A stretch of DNA of 8,035 nt from Bacteroides sp. GTDB taxonomy: Bacteria; Bacteroidota; Bacteroidia; Bacteroidales; GCA-2748055. Positions within the stretch are counted from its first letter, which is position 1; every line of letters starts with the position of its first letter. The notes under the pieces are model-generated. The model searched no databases, had not been told where the DNA came from, and was given only the letters and a program-made list of their open reading frames with translations. A program made the position numbers and the translations under genes. The stretch is taken from contig DSDZ01000242.1 in NCBI GenBank assembly GCA_011048475.1, positions 1 to 8,035 on the forward strand, read 5' to 3'. This document shows positions 1-7,339 of the stretch, piece by piece.

Positions 1-66
1 CTTCAGCACCTGGTCGGCAACAAGGATGACCAGGATCACAAGTATGGATTTCCGGGTGGCTGACAT
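1..66 (-). CDS. lspA: Lipoprotein signal peptidase (signal peptidase II), N-terminal 22 codons only
   Basis: An ATG at 64-66 opens a reading frame that runs off the left edge of the window. The 22 visible residues begin MSATRKS, continue with a run of Leu/Ile/Val that would form the first transmembrane helix, and end in ADQVLK. An Asp-Gln-x-x-Lys motif at the end of helix 1 is typical of LspA, the inner-membrane aspartyl protease that removes signal peptides from diacylglyceryl-modified prolipoproteins. The catalytic aspartates lie further on and cannot be seen. The start is 32 bases after the stop of the dksA-like gene. The order ileS, dksA-like, lspA is familiar in Bacteroidota, which strengthens a call that would be weak on 22 residues alone. 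I see no clear Shine-Dalgarno sequence, as is common in this phylum. Confidence 0.8.
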   Translation of the reverse strand, partial: MSATRKSILVILVILVADQVLK

Positions 67-98
67 AAGCGTTTCGAAGGTTCTGTCCTGCCTGCCTT

Positions 99-473
99 CT
101 ACTGTCTTGATTTTGCTTCAATGCTGAGGGTCGCATGCGGAACCGCACGCAAACGTTCCTTGGAGATCAGTTTTCCGGTCTCCCTGCATACTCCGTAAGT
201 TTTGTTCTCAATTCTGACAAGTGCAGCCTGCAGGTGCTGGATGAATTTGAGCTGTCTCTGCGCAAGGCGGCCAGCCTCTTCCTTGGACAGGGTGGCGGCA
301 CCCTCTTCAAGAACCTTGAAAGTCGGGGAAGTATCCTGTGTATCGTTACTTTCGCTCTGTGTAATGGCCGATTTCAACAATTCATAGTCTTCCTTGGCCT
401 TCTCGAGCTTCTGCAGAATGATCTGCTTGAACTCCTGCAGCTCCGCATCCGAATATCTGTTCTTTTCAGCCAT
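99..473 (-). CDS. DksA/TraR-family transcription regulator with degenerate zinc finger
   Basis: This 124-residue protein has the DksA/TraR layout: a helix (about 8-40), a loop, a second helix (about 60-92), then the region matching the zinc-finger (96-120). DksA proteins bind in the RNA polymerase secondary channel and, with ppGpp, alter initiation at rRNA and amino-acid promoters. The tip between the helices keeps an acidic pair, D44 and D47 (D-T-Q-D), at the place of the DxxD that E. coli DksA uses. Of the four zinc cysteines only C96 remains. The other three positions are T99, S117 and A120, within the motif KERLRAVPHATLS. Bacteroidota members commonly have this cysteine-poor form, so it is probably functional and folded without zinc, not decayed. 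It lies 58 bases after ileS and 32 before lspA, which suggests one operon. No Shine-Dalgarno sequence precedes the ATG. The family call is firm. Whether it acts as true DksA is inference. Confidence 0.9.
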   Translation of the reverse strand: MAEKNRYSDAELQEFKQIILQKLEKAKEDYELLKSAITQSESNDTQDTSPTFKVLEEGAATLSKEEAGRLAQRQLKFIQHLQAALVRIENKTYGVCRETGKLISKERLRAVPHATLSIEAKSRQ

Positions 474-531
474 GATGAAATGTATTTGGTTTTGTTAAAT
501 ATACAATATTTTGATGATTAAAGGGATGTTT

Positions 532-3500
532 TCAGACACGGGTGACACGAATGTTGATATATACATCGTCGTCAATTTCAATACGTTTGCTGTGGTTGTT
601 CTCGATCCGGTCAGCAAGCGAAATGGTGTCTGCCAGTGTCTGGGTTCCAATGTATTTGCTGTGGTTCTCAACAGCATCGTTGATCAGGCTGTGTTTCTCG
701 ATAAATACCCTGATCTTGTCGGTCACATCGAAGCCGCTCTCCTTCCTGATGTTCTGGATCCTGTTGACCAGCTCCCTGGCCACTCCTTCCTGCCGGAGGG
801 CTTCGGTGATGTGGATATCCAATGCCACCGTGATGGTTCCTTCGTGGGCCACCAGCCAGCCGGGGATGTCTTCCGAAACGATCTCCACATCATCCAGTGT
901 GAGACGGATCTGCTGACCGTCCGCCGTAAGGAGATATTCACCCTGTTTTTCGAACTCCCCGATCGCTTCCTGGCTCATCCGGGCGATGGCCGGACCGATC
1001 ACTTTCATCAGCTTTCCGTAGCGCGGTCCCAGCGTTTTGAAATTGGGCTTGATCTTCTTTACGATGATGCCCGCTTCATCGGTGATGTACTCGATCTCTT
1101 TCACATTCACTTCATTCAGCAGGAGTGATCTGACCGATTCAACCTTTTGCCTGAAGGATTCATCAACGACGGGGATCATGATCTTGTTCAATGGTTGCCG
1201 CACCTTGATGTTCACCCTGCGCCTCAGTCCGAGGATCATGGAGGACAACCTCTGTGCGATGTCCATCCGCGATTCCAGAGATTTGTCTACCAGTTGCCCG
1301 CTGCTCACGGGAAACCGTGTCAGGTGCACCGAGGTCTCCGGGAAGTGTCCCGAGATGCTGTTCAGATCCCTGAACAATTTTTCCATGTAAAAAGGAGCAA
1401 TGGGGGAGGCGAGCATGGCCACAGTTTCCAGGCAGAGACAGAGGGTCTGGTAGGCAGCCAGCTTGTCACGGTCGAAATCACCGCCCCAGAAACGCTTCCG
1501 GTTGAGACGGACATACCAGTTGCTCAGGTTTTCGATGACAAATTCCTGGATCATCCGGGCCGCCCGGGTAGGTTCATAGTTATCGTATTCCGCGGTCACG
1601 TCCCTTACAAGCGAATTGAGCAGGGAAATGATCCACCGGTCGATCTCCGGCCGTTGATGCACGGGGACCTCCTCCTCCCGGCCGGTGAAGTGGTCCACGT
1701 TGGCATAGAGGGCAAAAAACGAATAGGTATTGTACAGCGTGCCGAAGAATTTTCGCTTTACCTCATCCACCCCCGAAATATCGAATTTCAGGTTGTCCCA
1801 GGGTTGTGCATTGGTGATCAGGTACCAGCGGAGCGGATCGGATCCATGCCCGGAGATGGTCTCGAACGGATCCACCGCATTGCCCAGGCGCTTTGACATC
1901 TTGTTCCCGTTCTTATCAAGCACCAGTCCGTTTGAAATGATGTTTTTGAAGGAGACCGAATCAAAGAGCATGGTGGCGATGACATGCAGTGTAAAGAACC
2001 ACCCCCTGGTCTGGTCCACTCCTTCGGCGATAAAATCCGCGGGGAAGAGGCTTTCAAAATTTTCGACGTGCTCAAAGGGATAATGATGCTGTGCATAGGG
2101 CATGGATCCGGAATCGAACCAGCCATCGATCAGCACTGGTTCCCTGTACATCTTCTTCCCTGAATCACTTACCAGGATGATCTCATCCACGAAAGGCCTG
2201 TGAAGGTCAAAGATCCGGTAGTTCGCATCAGAATAATCCCCCTCCACAAAATTTTCAAGCGGATTGGAATCCATGAATCCTGCGGCCACGGATTTTTCGA
2301 TCTCTTTTTTGAGTTCTCCCACGGAGCCGATACAGACCTGTTCCCGGTTATCCTCGCTTATCCATATGGGCAGTGGAGTTCCCCAGAACCTGGTCCTCGA
2401 CAGGTTCCAGTCCACCAGGTTCTCCAGCCACTTCCCGAAACGGCCCGTTCCGGTGGACTCTGGTTTCCAGTTGATGGTGTTGTTGTGCCGGATCATCCGC
2501 TCCTTCATGGCGGTGGTGCGGATAAACCAGGCATCCAGCGGATAGTAGAGCACGGGTTTGTCCGTACGCCAGCAATGGGGATAGTTGTGGACGTGCTTTT
2601 CGATCCGGAAAGCCTTGTTATGGAGCTTGAGGTTCACCGCGATATCCACATCGGTGGTGGGATCTTTTTCCGTCAGGGTGGGGTCGTACTCATTCTTTAC
2701 ATACCTGCCTGCGAATTCACCGTAGGTATCCAGGTTGACCCTTTCACGAACAAACTTTTCATCCAGGTCCCCGATCCGGTAGAACCTGCCCTTTCGGTCC
2801 ACCAGCGGCTGCAAAATTCCATCCCTGTCACGGACGGTCAGTGCCGCAACATGGTTTTCCGCGGCCACCCGCATGTCATCCGCCCCGAAAGTAGGGGCCG
2901 TGTGCACCACGCCGGTCCCCTCCTCGGTGGTCACGAAGTCCCCCGTCAGCACCGTAAAAGCTTTCCCGTCGGGTTTCACCCAGTCCAGCAGCTGCTCATA
3001 GGAGAGGCCCTCAAGCGCCTTGCCGGAAAATGTTTTCAACACCCTGTAGGGCAGCAGCCGGGAGCCCGGTTGATAATCATCCATCTCCAGCCGGTCACCG
3101 TTTTCGTGGAAATAGCGGTTCATCAGCCGGGTCGCCATGATCACCGTGATGGGCTTCCCGGAATAGGGATTGAAGGTCCGGATGAGCGCATATTCGATCT
3201 CTTCACCCACGGTGAGCGCGGTATTGGAAGGCAGGGTCCAGGGAGTGGTGGTCCAGGCCAGGATAAATACATCCGTATCGGTAAGCTCAAAGAAAGATTC
3301 CGAACGTTTGTCCCGGATCATCCTGAACTGCGCCACCACCGTGGTGTCCTTTACATCCCTGTAGCAACCAGGCTGGTTCAGTTCATGGGTACTCAGTCCG
3401 GATCCCGCGGCCGGGGAGTAAGGCTGGATGGAATACCCCTTGTAGAGCAGGTCCTTCCGGTGGAATTCCTTCAGCAGGTACCAGACGGTCTCGATGTATT

Positions 3501-3966
3501 TGTTTTCATAAGTGATGTAGGGGTGTTCCATATCGATCCAGTAGCCCATCATCTCGGTGAGCTCTTCCCACATCTGTGTATACTTCATCACATCTTTCCG
3601 GCATGCCGCATTGAAATCCTCAATGGAGATCTTTTTTCCGATATCCTCCTTGGTGATGTTCAGTGCGTTCTCCACTCCCAGCTCCACGGGGAGCCCGTGG
3701 GTATCCCAGCCGGCTTTCCGCTCCACCCGGAAACCCTGCTGTGTCTTGTACCTGCAGAAGATGTCCTTGAGGGTTCTGGCCATGACATGGTGGATACCGG
3801 GAATGCCGTTGGCCGACGGGGGTCCTTCATAGAAAACGAATGCAGGATCCCCTTCCCGCATCTCCAGGGATTTTTCAAAGATATGGTTCTCCTTCCAGAA
3901 TGCATTGATCTCCCTGTTGATCTCTGAAAGGTCAAGATTCTTATACTCAGGGAATTTATTATTCAT
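532..3966 (-). CDS. ileS: Isoleucyl-tRNA synthetase, type 2 (eukaryote-like), GIHH signature
   Basis: This 1144-residue cytoplasmic class I aminoacyl-tRNA synthetase charges tRNA-Ile with isoleucine using ATP. The ATP-binding signature lies at 48-60 (GPPSANGIPGIHH). Its HIGH tetrad reads G57-I-H-H60, with the first and third positions exchanged. GWDTHGLPVE follows at 86-95. The inserted CP1 editing domain, which clears valine mischarged to tRNA-Ile, is marked by TTTPWTLPSN (239-248) and GTGVVHTAP...GADD (350-364). WNLSRTRFWG (520-529) and DQTRGWFF (651-658) precede the second ATP motif KMSKR (689-693). The helical anticodon-binding domain and a long C-terminal domain fill the rest. No cysteine cluster is present at the C-terminus, unlike IleRS1 enzymes, and the length fits IleRS2. 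The ATG at 3964-3966 has AGAGGA four bases upstream and a promoter at 4001-4031. It heads the ileS, dksA-like, lspA group. The gene looks intact. Confidence 0.98.
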   Translation of the reverse strand: MNNKFPEYKNLDLSEINREINAFWKENHIFEKSLEMREGDPAFVFYEGPPSANGIPGIHHVMARTLKDIFCRYKTQQGFRVERKAGWDTHGLPVELGVENALNITKEDIGKKISIEDFNAACRKDVMKYTQMWEELTEMMGYWIDMEHPYITYENKYIETVWYLLKEFHRKDLLYKGYSIQPYSPAAGSGLSTHELNQPGCYRDVKDTTVVAQFRMIRDKRSESFFELTDTDVFILAWTTTPWTLPSNTALTVGEEIEYALIRTFNPYSGKPITVIMATRLMNRYFHENGDRLEMDDYQPGSRLLPYRVLKTFSGKALEGLSYEQLLDWVKPDGKAFTVLTGDFVTTEEGTGVVHTAPTFGADDMRVAAENHVAALTVRDRDGILQPLVDRKGRFYRIGDLDEKFVRERVNLDTYGEFAGRYVKNEYDPTLTEKDPTTDVDIAVNLKLHNKAFRIEKHVHNYPHCWRTDKPVLYYPLDAWFIRTTAMKERMIRHNNTINWKPESTGTGRFGKWLENLVDWNLSRTRFWGTPLPIWISEDNREQVCIGSVGELKKEIEKSVAAGFMDSNPLENFVEGDYSDANYRIFDLHRPFVDEIILVSDSGKKMYREPVLIDGWFDSGSMPYAQHHYPFEHVENFESLFPADFIAEGVDQTRGWFFTLHVIATMLFDSVSFKNIISNGLVLDKNGNKMSKRLGNAVDPFETISGHGSDPLRWYLITNAQPWDNLKFDISGVDEVKRKFFGTLYNTYSFFALYANVDHFTGREEEVPVHQRPEIDRWIISLLNSLVRDVTAEYDNYEPTRAARMIQEFVIENLSNWYVRLNRKRFWGGDFDRDKLAAYQTLCLCLETVAMLASPIAPFYMEKLFRDLNSISGHFPETSVHLTRFPVSSGQLVDKSLESRMDIAQRLSSMILGLRRRVNIKVRQPLNKIMIPVVDESFRQKVESVRSLLLNEVNVKEIEYITDEAGIIVKKIKPNFKTLGPRYGKLMKVIGPAIARMSQEAIGEFEKQGEYLLTADGQQIRLTLDDVEIVSEDIPGWLVAHEGTITVALDIHITEALRQEGVARELVNRIQNIRKESGFDVTDKIRVFIEKHSLINDAVENHSKYIGTQTLADTISLADRIENNHSKRIEIDDDVYINIRVTRV

Positions 3967-3970
3967 TAAG

Positions 3971-3976
3971 TCCTCT
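3971..3976 (-). promoter_or_regulatory. Ribosome-binding site of ileS
   Basis: On the minus strand AGAGGA stands four bases before the ileS ATG. It is a reasonable match to the anti-Shine-Dalgarno sequence, though the spacing is short. It supports the chosen ileS start. The other genes in the window have no comparable site. Confidence 0.5.
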
Positions 3977-4000
3977 TTTGCAGGGATTTCTAAAATTGCA

Positions 4001-4031
4001 CAAAGATAGATCAGTGAGATGGATTATGCAA
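4001..4031 (-). promoter_or_regulatory. Bacteroidota-type promoter for the ileS operon
   Basis: On the minus strand TTG (4031-4029) is followed after 20 bases by TATCTTTG (4008-4001). The second element matches the Bacteroidota -7 consensus TAnnTTTG at every fixed base, and the spacing fits the known -33/-7 arrangement of this phylum's primary sigma factor. Transcription would start a few bases below 4001, giving a leader of roughly 30 bases before the ileS ATG at 3966. This is a motif-based prediction. Confidence 0.65.
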
Positions 4032-4137
4032 GTGCAGCAGAAATGAGAGTTTGGGTTCGTTTCTGAAGATCTTCACTTATGGAAACCTGGTTGCTGTCAG
4101 GCACACAGGCCAGAGCAGACTTCGCAAAAACCGTATG

Positions 4138-7100
4138 TCAAAACTTAATAATTCCGCGAATGATCTGTTCGTCATCAGTTCTGATTTTCAGCAGGTAGAA
4201 ACCGCCGTCCATTCCTGATGTATTGATATGGCATTCGGTCGCAACTCCTTTTTCGGCTGTCTGCTCATTCTGGTAGACAAGGCGCCCGCTCATGTTGTAT
4301 AATTCAAGCACAATTGTATTTCCTGATGCTTTTTCAATTCTGACCCAAAATCCTTCACTTGAGGGATTCGGGTAAATGAGAACTTTGCCGGCCGGTTCAG
4401 CGGATTGTATGTTTGAGGTGGCAAGGTCTATGGTTCCAATAACCGGGATCCCGCTCAGGAGGTCTCCGGATGTGGCCACAGGGGTTACTTCAAAGAATAT
4501 ATAATGATTCCAATCCGTTTCTTTGATGGTATAGGTTCTTTCGGTTGCGCCAAGGATCTGGTATTTTTCAGCACCGTTGGCATATTGTCCTCTGAACCAT
4601 CTGTATTTTGAATCCCCCTCGGGATCTTCATTCTGATCGAAAAAAGTATATTGACCGGTTAATTCCTCGCCAATTCCCAAATTGCCACTTATGTGAACAT
4701 CCAGGGCTCTGGGTGCAGAAATAAGGTCTGGTACCGGAAGTTTCACGCTGGTATAAATCCTGTATTCACTCATTTCAAGTTCGATGGGCATATGAATATC
4801 GGATACGACCACTGAATCACCGCTCAGTAAATCATACCATGTTCCGATTTTCGTGAACGAAGGATCAATGGTCCCGGGATAGGTATCAAAATTTCCTAAG
4901 ATGGTAACATCCATCTCTTCATGGCGCAGGTGGATGGTTTTCATCGTATCAGCCACATCTATCCTGAAATCAGGGGTGTTCAAAACTGGCTCTGATTGTT
5001 TCAGTTTTATCATGGTTGCATAGACCTGGAAAAGCCGCTGCCTGTTCGGATCCTGGAAATAATCCCAGCGAATGGGTTTGGGTCCCAGTTTATCATTGTT
5101 GTAAAAGAGATCGTAATCATATCCCACTTCCCCGAATTGCCAGATCATTTTGGGTCCCGGTATTGTGAAGAAAAATGCTACGCAGAGTTCTGCCCTGACC
5201 AGTGAGATGTCCAGGTTATTCCGAACATTGTAGTTGGGGTTCTCGTAATTCCCCCACTTGAGAATATCATACATTTGTCTCTGCTCATCATGGCTTTCCA
5301 TGTAAGTGACCAGGTGAGGGTAGTTGAATCCCCTGTTTTTGTAGGAAGCCCGAGAGAAGTCCGATTTTCCATCGAAACTCCAACCCATCCCAGCCCTGGA
5401 ATAGTTGTACTGGGAATTGCCCCAGACAATCATCCCATAATCTGTCAGTACTTGCTCCTCATCGTCATTGGCAAAATGTTCAAGGATGACATAGGCTTCG
5501 GGATTCACCCTCCAGACGGTATCGGCATATGCTTTTAATATGGAAATCCGGCTGGCATCGTATCTTGCCATTGCAGCGGCATCTCCCAGGGTATTATTCT
5601 GGGTGAATCCCTTGGACAGGTCAAACCTGTATCCATCCACATGATATTCTTTCAGCCAGTATTCCAATACCCGGCTAACGAGATATTTGGTGGCTTCACT
5701 TTCGTGGTTAATGTCATATCCCACATTGAATTCATGTTTTGGCACCTGGTTGAACCAAGGATTATCTGCAGCCGGACGGCTGTTCAGATTATCCCAGTAC
5801 AGCCTGACCATAGGGGATTGGCCGAATGAATGGTTCAGTACAACATCAAGTATGACTGCTATTCCATTTGAATGACAACTATCTATAAAGCACTGCAGAT
5901 CCCTTTTTGGCCCGTAATATTTATCAAGTGCAAAATAGTGGGAGGTATTATAGCCCCAGCTGTTGTTCCCTTCGAATTCGTTGACCGGCATCAATTCGAT
6001 GGCGTTCACCCCCAGTTTCTTGAAATATGATATGGTATCAATTAGTGTGCTGTAATCATGTTTTTCAATGAAATCCCTCATCAGAAGCTCATATATGATC
6101 AGTTGATCCGACGGGGGAGGTGTAAATGCCTCATTCTTCCAGTCATATTGCGGCTGAGCGGTCTGCATATATGATGCAATTCCGCTTGTTTTTCCTTCCG
6201 GATAGGGCAGAAGCCCGGGGTATGTGCCCTCACTGATGTATCTATCCTGTGGATCGCTCACTTTTTCAGCATAGGGATCACCAATTCGTATACTGCCGTC
6301 TACCAGGTACTGGAAAAGGTATTCTTTTCCGGCTTTAATCTCGTGAAGGGTGATCCAGAAGCGATCTCGATCCGGTGTAACATTCATATAGTATTCTTCC
6401 GTAATCTCCCAATCATTAAAATCACCGATCACATAAACATACTCTTTCCCCGGCGCAAAAAGCACCAGCACAACCGTCGAATCGTTCAGGTAGTTGATAC
6501 CATCTTTGACTCCTTCTGGCAACGCTTCTACAGGGACTTCTTTCCGGATAAAATAGTACAGTGAATCAGCTACTTCGCTGGTATCGTTTTTGGCAATGGC
6601 TTTGATCCATGTTTTTACTTCCCGGTCCGCGATCAGGGTATCAATGATGGATGACTCCGTTGTTTTTTGAATGATTTCGTCGTCATGAACCAGGATCAGT
6701 GAATCTGCTTGCTGAGCCCGGACCTCAACGAAAATCGTATCGTTCATTTGGACAATCAGGGAGGACTGATCCGGTTTTATGAATTCTACATTCAGGCCTT
6801 TGACATACACCGGATAGAATATGTCCCCCCCAGATAAGGACCGTCCAACTATCGAGTTATCGGCACTGCGAAATACGAAAGCAAGTTCGTTCACCCTTTC
6901 CCCGGGCAATATACCATAATACTCATTAATGGAGGGACCAATTTTTAACTGGTAAAGATCATTGGCGATCCGTTCCAATTTATATTTGGGGGAGTTGTCT
7001 CCCCAGCTTGGAGCATGTTTCCAGTCAGTTCCGTCTGAACTCTCATTGGTAATAACCCCGGTGTGCGCATACACATCACCGGTAAACCCCATGAGTGCCT

Positions 7101-7257
7101 GGTTCCCTTCGGTGGCATCATACGTAATGATCACAGAATCAGTCTGGACCGGAAAGACAGGATCAGCTGTGATGAGCTGTCCGGAAGCATCCACCCCAGA
7201 GACTGCAGCAAGTACGAATACCAGTCCCTTGATAATCTTCATAAAATGAATAACCAT
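4138..7257 (-). CDS. Secreted multidomain GH13 alpha-amylase-family glycoside hydrolase with T9SS sorting domain
   Basis: The protein has 1039 residues from this ATG. A second ATG at 7240-7242 (Met6) gives a cleaner signal peptide, MKIIKGLVFVLAAVSG, with likely cleavage after ASG (24-26), and is probably the true start. The order is: N-terminal beta domain (about 28-152), which recurs in Bacteroidota secreted amylases; an Ig-like stretch (about 155-240); a CBM48-like domain (about 258-345, with VIGDFNDW at 276-283); a GH13 barrel (about 385-760); a beta domain (about 765-838); an Ig-like domain (about 848-942); and a type A T9SS sorting domain (about 958-1039, YPNP at 962-965, ending IIKF). 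The four GH13 regions are present: DVVLNH (471-476), DGYRFD with nucleophile D546, ILEHF with acid/base E593, and ESHDE with D657. It should cleave alpha-1,4 or alpha-1,6 glucans at the cell surface or outside. The exact specificity (amylase, pullulanase or other) cannot be read from the motifs. An intrinsic terminator separates it from the gene upstream. Confidence 0.92.
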   Translation of the reverse strand: MVIHFMKIIKGLVFVLAAVSGVDASGQLITADPVFPVQTDSVIITYDATEGNQALMGFTGDVYAHTGVITNESSDGTDWKHAPSWGDNSPKYKLERIANDLYQLKIGPSINEYYGILPGERVNELAFVFRSADNSIVGRSLSGGDIFYPVYVKGLNVEFIKPDQSSLIVQMNDTIFVEVRAQQADSLILVHDDEIIQKTTESSIIDTLIADREVKTWIKAIAKNDTSEVADSLYYFIRKEVPVEALPEGVKDGINYLNDSTVVLVLFAPGKEYVYVIGDFNDWEITEEYYMNVTPDRDRFWITLHEIKAGKEYLFQYLVDGSIRIGDPYAEKVSDPQDRYISEGTYPGLLPYPEGKTSGIASYMQTAQPQYDWKNEAFTPPPSDQLIIYELLMRDFIEKHDYSTLIDTISYFKKLGVNAIELMPVNEFEGNNSWGYNTSHYFALDKYYGPKRDLQCFIDSCHSNGIAVILDVVLNHSFGQSPMVRLYWDNLNSRPAADNPWFNQVPKHEFNVGYDINHESEATKYLVSRVLEYWLKEYHVDGYRFDLSKGFTQNNTLGDAAAMARYDASRISILKAYADTVWRVNPEAYVILEHFANDDEEQVLTDYGMIVWGNSQYNYSRAGMGWSFDGKSDFSRASYKNRGFNYPHLVTYMESHDEQRQMYDILKWGNYENPNYNVRNNLDISLVRAELCVAFFFTIPGPKMIWQFGEVGYDYDLFYNNDKLGPKPIRWDYFQDPNRQRLFQVYATMIKLKQSEPVLNTPDFRIDVADTMKTIHLRHEEMDVTILGNFDTYPGTIDPSFTKIGTWYDLLSGDSVVVSDIHMPIELEMSEYRIYTSVKLPVPDLISAPRALDVHISGNLGIGEELTGQYTFFDQNEDPEGDSKYRWFRGQYANGAEKYQILGATERTYTIKETDWNHYIFFEVTPVATSGDLLSGIPVIGTIDLATSNIQSAEPAGKVLIYPNPSSEGFWVRIEKASGNTIVLELYNMSGRLVYQNEQTAEKGVATECHINTSGMDGGFYLLKIRTDDEQIIRGIIKF

Positions 7258-7284
7258 TCAAAAATCTTTCAATATGGATATTCC

Positions 7285-7320
7285 AATAAAAACAGACCCG
7301 GCCATAACAGCCAGGTCTGT
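7285..7320 (-). terminator. Intrinsic (Rho-independent) terminator after the repeat-protein gene
   Basis: Read on the minus strand, ACAGACC (7320-7314) pairs with GGTCTGT (7298-7292). Inside this, GGC (7312-7310) pairs with GCC (7302-7300) across a single T/G mismatch position, leaving a seven-base loop. A T-rich tract (TTTTATT, 7291-7285) follows at once. It lies 20 bases past the stop of the upstream gene and about 28 bases before the first ATG of the amylase gene, so it ends the former and may partly insulate the latter. I see no equally good T-tract for the plus strand. Confidence 0.85.
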
Positions 7321-7339
7321 CCTTATAAGATGTTAATAT

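Larger units (their letters stand above)
3967..4137. other. Intergenic region between the amylase-family gene and ileS
   Basis: This 171-base gap follows the stop of the secreted amylase gene and precedes ileS. Apart from the ileS promoter and ribosome-binding site, it contains one perfect 12-base palindrome (TGAAGATCTTCA, 4064-4075). I find no convincing stem-loop followed by a T-run that would terminate the amylase transcript, and no RNA gene or small ORF that I can support. Confidence 0.6.

Noticed and set aside
495..502. TATATTTA on the minus strand as an internal promoter for the dksA-like gene
   Set aside because: It misses the final G of TAnnTTTG and I find no TTG at the right distance upstream. 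AT-rich sequence before start codons is normal in this phylum.
2200..3927. Long open frame of 575 codons on the plus strand, antisense to ileS
   Set aside because: It lies wholly inside the well-supported ileS gene, matches no family I recognise, and is rich in Pro/His/Gly/Val as expected from the complement of a GC-biased coding sequence. Other plus-strand frames over ileS and the amylase gene are rejected for the same reason.
4076..4137. Possible terminator after the amylase gene
   Set aside because: Only short GGC/GCC pairings are present and no T-run follows on the minus strand.
7259..7286. Candidate promoter for the amylase gene (TTG at 7286-7284, GATTTTTG at 7266-7259, minus strand)
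   Set aside because: The -7 element misses the first base of TAnnTTTG and the spacer is 17 bases, not the usual 19-21. It also overlaps the terminator T-tract and leaves only about 12 bases before the Met6 start. Possible, but too weak to annotate.
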